DNA from: Sediminibacterium sp.
GTDB lineage: Bacteria > Bacteroidota > Bacteroidia > Chitinophagales > Chitinophagaceae
DNA length: 64,000 nt
Direction: 5' to 3'
NCBI GenBank assembly: GCA_017537025.1
Contig: JAFWCB010000007.1
Coordinates: 1 to 64,000 of the forward strand
The notes below the pieces were generated by a model, which ran no database searches, was not told where the DNA came from, and saw only the letters and a list, made by a program, of their open reading frames with translations. The translations under genes were made by a program, and so were the position numbers. Shown here piece after piece: positions 34,482 through 40,597 of the stretch (positions within the stretch are counted from its first letter, which is position 1; each line of letters opens with the position of its first letter).

Positions 34482-34597
34482 TATTTATTTTTCAATGGCT
34501 ATAACTGACAAAATTGTAAACCAAAATATGACAATAGTTCATGTGATACTTGATTTATGACAAAATAACCGAGAATTCATATATTGACATTAACAAA

Positions 34598-34628
34598 TTG
34601 ACATATTTACTAATTTGTATTATATTTG
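34598..34628 (+). promoter_or_regulatory. Promoter of the ubiquitin-like operon with TTGACAT direct repeats
   Basis: TATATTTG at 34621-34628 is a perfect -7 box. TTG at 34598-34600 is spaced 20 bases upstream as the -33 element. TTGACAT occurs at 34584-34590 and again at 34598-34604, 14 bases apart. The second copy overlaps the -33 element, so the pair is a candidate operator for the neighbouring XRE protein. Confidence 0.6.
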
Positions 34629-34650
34629 TAAACTAAATAAAAAAGAAAGA

Positions 34651-35067
34651 ATGGACAAGCAAGAAAGAATTAAAAAGATTTATTACAAAACAGATGGTTA
34701 TTGCCACATATGCCACAAAAAATTGAGCTTATCTAATTATGGCAAAAGAGGTGCCAAAGGTGCTTGGCATATAGAGCACTCAAAAGCTAAAGCAAATGGA
34801 GGTACAGACCATCTGAATAACCTATATCCTGCTTGTATAAGTTGCAATGAAGAAAAAGGAATAATGCATACCCAAACAGCAAGGGGATACAATAGGCAAA
34901 CAAGAGCTCCGTATAGTAAAGCTAAAAAGCAAAAACTTAAAAATCAAAACACAATAGGTGGATTGGTTGCTGGTGCTATTACAGGCTCAATATTTGGACC
35001 AGTTGGGGCATTAGTAGGAGGAGTAATTGGAGGTGCCATCGGGGAAAATAATTCACCAAAAAAATAA
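34651..35067 (+). CDS. HNH endonuclease with C-terminal glycine-zipper segment
   Basis: A 138-residue protein. Residues 10-75 form an HNH domain with a structural zinc site (C18/C21 and C62/C65) and the catalytic HIEH (40-43) followed by AKANGG and NNLYPACISCNEEKG. Residues about 102-131 are a glycine-rich hydrophobic hairpin (GGLVAGAITGSIFGPVGA, then LVGGVIGGAIG) typical of glycine-zipper membrane segments, linked by a basic stretch (SKAKKQKLKNQN). It could be a DNA-cutting effector tethered to the membrane. I start at ATG 34651 because the promoter box at 34628 excludes the upstream ATG at 34615. First gene of a four-gene operon, 8 bases before the MBL gene. Confidence 0.82.
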   Translation: MDKQERIKKIYYKTDGYCHICHKKLSLSNYGKRGAKGAWHIEHSKAKANGGTDHLNNLYPACISCNEEKGIMHTQTARGYNRQTRAPYSKAKKQKLKNQNTIGGLVAGAITGSIFGPVGALVGGVIGGAIGENNSPKK

Positions 35068-35075
35068 AAAACAAA

Positions 35076-36185
35076 ATGAATAAACATCAATTAAAATTTT
35101 ACCCGTTGGGTAATGCTGACACAAGTTTAATTCTATTAAAGAATGGGAAAAAAATTTTGTTTGATTATGCAAATATGAAAACAGATGCAAAAGATGACAA
35201 AAGAATTGACTTACCTACTGAATTAAATAAGGACGTAAAAAATGATTATGATGTAGTCATATTTAGTCACGCAGATGAAGACCATGTGAATGGATTTTCA
35301 GATTACTTCTTTCTGGAACATAACGAGGATTTTCAAAAAGGTAGTAGAAAGAAAATAAAAGACTTATGGGTTCCTGCAGCAATAATTCTTCAGCCAGATA
35401 AAGACATTAAACATGATGATGGGAAACTTCTAAAAAAAGAAGCTAAGTATAGACTAAAGAACAAAAAAGGGGTTAAAATATTTTCCAAACCAGATAAGTT
35501 AAAAGATTGGTTGGAATCTGAAAATATTAAGTACGATGATGTGAAACATTTGCTCGTTAATGCAGGAGAAAATGTTCCAGGATGGAGTAAAGAAAATGAT
35601 GGTATTGAATTTTTTGTTCACTCCCCATTTTCAGAGCACATAGATGACCGAGATATTGAAAGAAATACTGCTTGTATAATTATGCAGGCAATATTTGACA
35701 ATGATGTAAACACTAAAGTTGTGTTTGGAGCAGATGGCGTTTGGGATGTTTGGAATGATATTGTGGATATAACTAAATATTATAAAAAAGAAGAAAAACT
35801 TGAGTGGGATATATTTCATATATCACATCATACGAGCTATAAAGCATTGAACTCAGAAAAAGGCAAAACGAAAACAAAGCCAACTGAACAAATCGAATGG
35901 TTATTTGAAAAACAAGGAAAAAAACAAGGACTTTTAGTTTCACCAAGTGATGTAATACCGAATAGTTATGATGACATACAACCACCTCACAAACAAGCTG
36001 CAAACTATTACGAAGCTGTAGCAAATAAAATTGAAGGTGAATATAAGGTAACTATGGAATTTCCTTCAAAAGATAAGCCCGATGTGATGGTTATTAATAT
36101 TGAAGATGAATCTGGGGCTACATTAGAAAAGGCATCTACGAGCTTTGGATTCGTCACAAACAGACCAGCACCAAAAGCAGGATAA
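35076..36185 (+). CDS. Metallo-beta-lactamase-fold hydrolase of a ubiquitin-like operon
   Basis: A 369-residue MBL-fold protein of the ComEC/Rec2-like group. The zinc motif SHADEDH (64-70) follows strand DVVIF. Further ligands are D220 in FGADG and the paired His251/His252 in HISHHTS. Residues 85-215 form an insertion rich in charged residues. The chain ends in ...PAPKAG, that is, a C-terminal Ala-Gly. The gene is 2 bases upstream of an E2-E1-JAB protein, which could adenylate that terminal glycine. Other readings are a nuclease or nucleotide hydrolase acting as effector. The MBL fold is certain; the conjugation role is inference from context and from CBASS, where a synthase C-terminus is the conjugated group. 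Confidence 0.85.
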   Translation: MNKHQLKFYPLGNADTSLILLKNGKKILFDYANMKTDAKDDKRIDLPTELNKDVKNDYDVVIFSHADEDHVNGFSDYFFLEHNEDFQKGSRKKIKDLWVPAAIILQPDKDIKHDDGKLLKKEAKYRLKNKKGVKIFSKPDKLKDWLESENIKYDDVKHLLVNAGENVPGWSKENDGIEFFVHSPFSEHIDDRDIERNTACIIMQAIFDNDVNTKVVFGADGVWDVWNDIVDITKYYKKEEKLEWDIFHISHHTSYKALNSEKGKTKTKPTEQIEWLFEKQGKKQGLLVSPSDVIPNSYDDIQPPHKQAANYYEAVANKIEGEYKVTMEFPSKDKPDVMVINIEDESGATLEKASTSFGFVTNRPAPKAG

Positions 36186-36187
36186 TT

Positions 36188-38416
36188 ATGGAAGTAGAAT
36201 TATTGGAATTGCCTGTACCAAAGACATCCATTGAGAGTTTAACAATTAACAAAGCTATAGATTTTTATAACTCGTTAATGAAGTCTCCTTATTGCAAGAG
36301 TATTAATTACTATGCTGTTGAAGATATTTGTGAAATTATTTGTTTTGATATTGAAGCAGAGTTAGGTCAATATCGAGTTAATGATATTAGAAAGATCGAA
36401 CGACTATGTGTTCAATTCTGGAAAGATGATGATATTATACCTTTTGTTTACGCTTTGAGGAAAGGCTTCCCAAAAGTAAAGCATAGAAATTCTGTATTTA
36501 ATAATTGGCCTGAATGCCTATGTATTTATGAAACACCTTATGAAGAATTAAAAGTTACTTGGACGCCAAATGCTTTTTTGGAGGATATAAGAAACTGGTT
36601 ATCAAAAACAGCAAAAGATAAATTGCATCAGGAAGATCAACAGTTAGAACCATTTTTGCTTGATTTTGATGGGTATGTAGTATTGCCAAGATTGATTAAT
36701 AATGACGACTATTTACAAGGCTTTATAATTAATACTACAATTGATGGTAAACCATTTTATTATTTCAGAAGAGAGGAATATAAAATTGAGAGTAATTCTG
36801 AATTATTTGTATTGTCTTTGGTTGGACAACCTCAAACTCACGGAATAATAAATAATAAACCGAGAACCCTCAGTGACCTAAATGATTTTCTTGTAAATGC
36901 TCAAATTAATTTAGTTGATTCTTGTATTGGAATTTTAAAAAATATCAAAGAGAAAAATAGCAAGGAGTTAGAAAAATTTCTTTTGATTAATGTTATATTA
37001 CCCAAAAAACGATATGAGAATAGTAGCGATATCACAACTGACCAGTATGTTTTTCATACAAATGACACATTAAAAACTCTTGGAGAAAAATTTGGGATAT
37101 GGGAAATTTTTAAGGAAAATAATTACGTTGCATATATATTAAACCCCTCAACACCTGAAAAAAAGCAGCTTGAGACAATCTCAGTTTGTTCTTTAAAACC
37201 TTTGATTGAATTTGACAAATATCTTGCTCAAATACTTAATAATACTACCTCTGGACAAGACATAAATTTTTTTACTATAGGTTTAGGAGCTTTGGGGTCA
37301 CAAGTTTTTATGAATTTATGCAGAAGCGGATTCGGTAGATGGACATTAATTGATGATGATTTGTTTATGCCTCATAATTTAGCTCGACACGCATTAAAGA
37401 AAGATGCAATTGGAAAATATAAAGTGAACGAACTCTCAAATCAGGCAAATTACTTGATTAATGACAATACCTTTTCTTATCCAATTGTTGCTAATATTTT
37501 GAGAGAAAAAAGAGTTGATACACTTGAAAAAATTAATAAAATACTTCAATTAAGTGATATAGTATTAGATATGTCTGCTTCTATTGGAGTCTCAAGAATG
37601 ATTGCAAATGATAAACGATTTGAAAACAAAAGAAAAATTAGTTTATTCTTAAACCCAAATGGAACACAGCTTGTCATCTTGGGAGAAGATTATGAGTTTA
37701 AATATAAATTAGACTACTTAGAAGTATGCTATTATAGAGAGTTACTAACAAATAGTAATCTTATAGACCATTTTAAGAGTGATTTAAACGAGGTTAGATA
37801 TTCAACAAGTTGCAGAGATATAAGTAGTCGAATCCCACAAGAAAACATATCAATATTTGCAGCAATATCAGCAAGTGCACTAAAAAAAGATGTTTGTAGA
37901 AAAGAAGCAGTAGCCTCTATATGGAAATTCGATGAAACTAATTACACAACTTGTAATACTACTGTTAGACTTGGGGAAGAAATTATTATTGTAAAAAACA
38001 ATAATTGGGAAATAATTTACGACGACATTTTACTTGAAAAAATTAGTATTCAAAGAGAAAAAAAACTGCCTAATGAAACAGGTGGAATTTTAATAGGCAG
38101 TTTTGATATGGAAAGAAAAAAGTTATTTATATTAGATACAATAATCCCCAAAGATAACCTTGAATTTCCTGCATCTTTTTTTCGAGGAATAGATGGATTA
38201 AAAGATGAGCTAAGTAGAATAAAAAAGATTACAGCTAATATGCTTACTTACGTCGGAGAATGGCATTCGCACCCCAACAATTGTAGTATTAAACCAAGTG
38301 AAGCGGATTTAGAGTTACTAAGTTGGCTAAGCAACAATATGTCAGTAGAAGGGCTCCCAGCAATTATGCTAATTTTAGGAGAAAATCAAAAACATACAAT
38401 CAAAATCAAAATATAA
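36188..38416 (+). CDS. E2-E1-JAB fusion: ubiquitin-like conjugating, activating and deconjugating enzyme
   Basis: A 742-residue three-part enzyme. (1) An E2-like domain, about 20-150, has candidate catalytic Cys112 in PECLCIYETPYEEL followed by WTPNAFLEDIRNWL, as in the E2 half of CBASS Cap2. (2) A linker spans 160-340. (3) An E1/ThiF domain, about 355-590, has the ATP loop GLGALGSQ (365-372), DDD at 389-391, R400 and a likely catalytic Cys542 in STSCRDISSRIP. (4) A JAB/MPN isopeptidase, about 620-742, has E630, H693-S-H695 and S704/D707 (JAMM zinc motif complete). It thus equals Cap2 plus Cap3 in one chain. E1 and E2 would transfer a C-terminal glycine to a target and the JAB would remove it. 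All key residues are present, so it is probably active. Confidence 0.9.
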   Translation: MEVELLELPVPKTSIESLTINKAIDFYNSLMKSPYCKSINYYAVEDICEIICFDIEAELGQYRVNDIRKIERLCVQFWKDDDIIPFVYALRKGFPKVKHRNSVFNNWPECLCIYETPYEELKVTWTPNAFLEDIRNWLSKTAKDKLHQEDQQLEPFLLDFDGYVVLPRLINNDDYLQGFIINTTIDGKPFYYFRREEYKIESNSELFVLSLVGQPQTHGIINNKPRTLSDLNDFLVNAQINLVDSCIGILKNIKEKNSKELEKFLLINVILPKKRYENSSDITTDQYVFHTNDTLKTLGEKFGIWEIFKENNYVAYILNPSTPEKKQLETISVCSLKPLIEFDKYLAQILNNTTSGQDINFFTIGLGALGSQVFMNLCRSGFGRWTLIDDDLFMPHNLARHALKKDAIGKYKVNELSNQANYLINDNTFSYPIVANILREKRVDTLEKINKILQLSDIVLDMSASIGVSRMIANDKRFENKRKISLFLNPNGTQLVILGEDYEFKYKLDYLEVCYYRELLTNSNLIDHFKSDLNEVRYSTSCRDISSRIPQENISIFAAISASALKKDVCRKEAVASIWKFDETNYTTCNTTVRLGEEIIIVKNNNWEIIYDDILLEKISIQREKKLPNETGGILIGSFDMERKKLFILDTIIPKDNLEFPASFFRGIDGLKDELSRIKKITANMLTYVGEWHSHPNNCSIKPSEADLELLSWLSNNMSVEGLPAIMLILGENQKHTIKIKI

Positions 38417-38428
38417 ATCCCCATTATA

Positions 38429-38929
38429 ATGAAAGAAATTATTGACAAAATAACAACATACAACTTGTTTAATTACTTACTACCAGGAATAATATTTGTA
38501 ATTTTTATGAATAAGTTCATTGGTTATGATTTTGTACAAGATAATAATTTTATTGGTGGATTCTTATACTATTTCATAGGAATGATAATTAGTAGGATAG
38601 GCTCTTTAATCGTAGAACCTGTTTTAGAATATCTTAAATTTTTAAAAAAGAGTGATTATCAAGAATTTGTATCTGCTTCTAAAAAAGATTCAAAAATTGA
38701 ATTGTTATCTGAAACAAATAACAGTTATAGAACAATAGTTGCGACTTTTATTTTATTGATTGTTGTAAAATGTTATAAGCTAATTGCAGATACTTATACT
38801 ATTTCAGGCGTTTTAGTATCGTTTGTTATTTTTATTCTTTTAGGTACACTATTTCTTTTTGCTTATAAAAAACAAGCAAAGTATGTTGTTAAAAGAGTTA
38901 ATGCTAATAAAGAAGAACAAGGTATTTAG
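38429..38929 (+). CDS. Four-helix membrane protein, last gene of the ubiquitin-like operon
   Basis: A 166-residue protein. Hydrophobic segments are near 12-30, 41-63, 100-118 and 126-146. A charged cytoplasmic-type loop (66-99) lies between helices 2 and 3, and the tail is basic (KYVVKRVNANK). It is not assigned to a family. It starts 12 bases after the E2-E1-JAB gene and is followed by a strong terminator, so it belongs to the operon. It could be a membrane effector or the docking partner of the glycine-zipper HNH protein. No catalytic residues are visible. Confidence 0.75.
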   Translation: MKEIIDKITTYNLFNYLLPGIIFVIFMNKFIGYDFVQDNNFIGGFLYYFIGMIISRIGSLIVEPVLEYLKFLKKSDYQEFVSASKKDSKIELLSETNNSYRTIVATFILLIVVKCYKLIADTYTISGVLVSFVIFILLGTLFLFAYKKQAKYVVKRVNANKEEQGI

Positions 38930-38963
38930 TTGTATTTGAATTTCCCAAACATTGATTGAGAAA

Positions 38964-39000
38964 TTTTTAAAATCCGGATCAGTGGCTCGGATTTTAAAAA
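38964..39000 (+). terminator. Terminator of the ubiquitin-like operon
   Basis: A perfect 13-bp stem (TTTTTAAAATCCG at 38964-38976 with its complement at 38988-39000) encloses an 11-nt loop. A T-rich stretch follows. It lies 35 bases beyond the last stop codon. Confidence 0.8.
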
Positions 39001-39195
39001 TTACTTTCTTTTATCTTCACTATCTCTGCTAAAAGCAATCAAGTTAAACATTGTTCTCATTCTACTTCTAATTCTATTACCATAAATTTCTTCGATTTCA
39101 CTGGCCGAAAGGTTTGTAGTTAGTTGTGTTAGTAGATTTTTTGAAACAAATAAATCGTATCGAGTTAATAAAATCTCTACTGTAGCCATCGCCAA
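39001..39195 (-). CDS. Possible small hypothetical protein in decayed DNA
   Basis: An open frame of 64 residues, helix-rich (SASEIEEIYGNRIRSRMRTM), not recognised. It ends right at the operon terminator and lies next to pseudogene fragments, so it may itself be a fragment. The start codon has no clear upstream signal. Treat it as tentative. Confidence 0.3.
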   Translation of the reverse strand: MAMATVEILLTRYDLFVSKNLLTQLTTNLSASEIEEIYGNRIRSRMRTMFNLIAFSRDSEDKRK

Positions 39196-39274
39196 GCTTC
39201 CTCGTAATTATATTGTGTTTTAAATGTTAGAAATTACATAAGTCAACTTCTAAAAAATTTATAGGTAGCGTTCT

Positions 39275-39600
39275 TCAAGAAGACAATTTAAGCGGTTCGT
39301 TATGGTCTTTATTTTGTTTCGTTTGTAAATATTTTGGTTGGGTTGTGTTTGCTAGCCATCCCAGAACCGCGTTCTTAACCTTCGATAAAGCTTTTTTATC
39401 GCTTACTTTCAACGAAACGGAATTAGCAAACTTATTTTCGGTAATCATCCAGTTTTTTGCTGTAGCTGGCCAGTCTTTCATTTTTATTCTACCATCTACT
39501 ACCAACCATTTCTTTAAAAATATTTGTAGAACTTTTGAGCTTCAATTAGAGGGTATGATTGTGATTTGAAATATACTTGAACTTGCGTAAGAGTACGGAT
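39275..39600 (-). pseudogene. Frameshifted C-terminal fragment of a replication-type (DnaD-like/replisome) protein
   Basis: On the minus strand, frames read IEAQKFYKYF, then RNGW in one frame, then VDGRIKMKDWPATAKNWM in another. Together they match the common ending FYxYY-SNGW-V-MKDWKAA-RNW of phage and plasmid helix-turn-helix replication proteins. A stop codon and a frameshift split the motif near 39500-39515. The intact open part runs to 39275 as 76 residues. It supports a mobile-element origin of the region. The family assignment is by motif memory and moderately sure. Confidence 0.55.
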
Positions 39601-39644
39601 TACTTCATTCTTCGAAATGTCGACTGAGGCATTTGCGGTGGCGT

Positions 39645-40010
39645 TTCTTTCTTTTTTAGCGAAACTTGTTTCTTTCTTTCCTTGCCAGTTAGTTTACTCC
39701 AACTAGCATACTTTTAAGAGTTTCGATTGTTTCGACTTCCTTGTTTCGGATTAACTTGTAATGATCTTGGTAAACTTCTTACTCGAAGTTTTTTAGATAA
39801 GCATTTAAGGTGCGTAATTCTTTAAATGCTACTATTGCTTTTTGTGCTTTGCAATTCCAATTATCTGGATTGATTTAGTGTTTTTACAGCAATTTCGGTA
39901 ACTCTTCCATCGATAGTGATTCTCAAATAAAATTGGGGCAGTATCGTTGTATAACAGTTGCTTTTAAAAACGTAGAAAAGCAGATTGAATGATTTGTTTA
40001 TTTTGTTGGA
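39645..40010 (-). pseudogene. Decayed tyrosine recombinase (integrase), N-terminal half
   Basis: Minus-strand translation gives LPQFYLRITIDGRVTEIAVKT (Arm DNA-binding domain, about 39875-39940), then after a frameshift NPDNWNCKAQKAIVAFKELRTLNAYLKNFE, a stop, and EVYQDHYKLIRNKEVETIETLKSMLVG. The last two match the SAM-like core-binding domain of Bacteroidota integrases. Several stops and shifts are present, and the catalytic R-H-x-x-R-Y domain is not found. Its position beside tRNA-Ser fits an integrase that used the tRNA 3' end as attachment site. Confidence 0.72.
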
Positions 40011-40193
40011 TTTTAGAGTTTGTAAAATTATTTTCAATGACTTTGTAAAACAAGATGTTCAATTGTTGAACTTCCCGATAAACAAGGTTTTAGACTTTTT
40101 CAGTGATCTGTTTTGTTTTAGAAAATGGAGGGCACTGAATAGGTCACCGAGAAAATAACATTTAATTAACTTTTTGGTATAGCCTCCAAAACA

Positions 40194-40227
40194 AAAACGC
40201 TGCAAATCCTACGTTTTACAGCGTTTT
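40194..40227. terminator. Hairpin at the right end of the island
   Basis: A 9-bp stem (AAAACGCTG at 40194-40202 with its complement at 40219-40227) has a 16-nt loop and is A/T-flanked. It lies 22 bases before the 17-bp tRNA-derived repeat. It may be a terminator or part of the element end structure. Confidence 0.5.
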
Positions 40228-40249
40228 AAATCAATTTGTGATATTGCGG

Positions 40250-40266
40250 GCGGAGAGAGAGGGATT
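40250..40266. repeat. 17-bp copy of the tRNA-Ser 3' end, att-like
   Basis: GCGGAGAGAGAGGGATT here is identical to 40416-40432, which covers the acceptor and T-stem end of tRNA-Ser. Duplicated tRNA 3' ends are the hallmark of integration by tyrosine recombinases. A recombinase wreck lies 240 bases to the left. Confidence 0.7.
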
Positions 40267-40379
40267 GCCTTCGGCGATCCCGGTAAGGGGGGTTAAAAAG
40301 CAAATGTCCTCTCGCTTCGCTCGTGTTCATTTCATTTTCATCCGCTTAGTAAAGCTAGCTTTGCACGCTCCTGAAAATA

Positions 40380-40408
40380 AAAATGCCAGCCATTCGGCTG
40401 GACATTTT
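40380..40408. terminator. Hairpin following tRNA-Ser (minus strand)
   Basis: AAAATGCCAGCC pairs with GGCTGGACATTTT (one bulged A) across an ATTC loop. On the minus strand it lies directly after the tRNA and is followed by TTATTTTC, so it probably ends tRNA transcription. Confidence 0.6.
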
Positions 40409-40416
40409 ACTTTTTG

Positions 40417-40501
40417 CGGAGAGAGAGGGATTCGAACCCCCGGACCTTTGACAGTCAACGGTTTTCAAGACCGCCGCATTCGACCGCTCTGCCATCTCTC
40501 C
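40417..40501 (-). tRNA. tRNA-Ser (anticodon TGA)
   Basis: The complementary strand starts GGAGAGATGGCAGAGCGG and contains a CTTGAAA anticodon loop (anticodon TGA, reading UCA). It has a long variable arm and the T-loop GGTTCGAATCC, and the 7-bp acceptor closes with TCTCTCC and discriminator G. The CCA end is not encoded. The 85-nt length and class II shape are normal for serine. Its 3' end is repeated at 40250-40266. Confidence 0.95.
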
Positions 40502-40576
40502 GGCGCAAATGTACGAGATGGCATTTTTTTTGCCAAAACTTATTTGAACATATTAATCCATGAATTTAGAAGCCCC

Positions 40577-40584
40577 TACCTTTG
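40577..40584 (+). promoter_or_regulatory. Bacteroidota -7 box (TACCTTTG) before the ABC exporter gene
   Basis: A perfect TAnnTTTG box lies 13 bases before the proposed TTG start, giving a very short leader. The nearest TTTG upstream (40543-40546) is 30 bases away, beyond ideal spacing. Confidence 0.45.
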
Positions 40585-40597
40585 CCAAAATTTTATT

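Larger units (their letters stand above)
32790..40266. mobile_element. Genomic island next to tRNA-Ser
   Basis: Visibly AT-richer than its flanks, this stretch carries an XRE-ImmA/PIN pair, a four-gene ubiquitin-like operon, and fragments of replication-type and tyrosine-recombinase genes. Its left side interrupts a DUF1223 gene. Its right side ends at a 17-bp copy of the tRNA-Ser 3' end (40250-40266), 150 bases from the intact tRNA. No copy of that repeat was seen near 32.8 kb, so the left border is defined only by the broken gene. The recombinase is dead, so the island is probably immobile now. Confidence 0.65.

Noticed and set aside
40238..40597. Open frame running from 40238 into the ABC exporter gene.
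   Set aside because: It crosses the tRNA-Ser gene on the opposite strand and translates the known tRNA-derived string GERGIRTPGP. The real start is TTG 40598.
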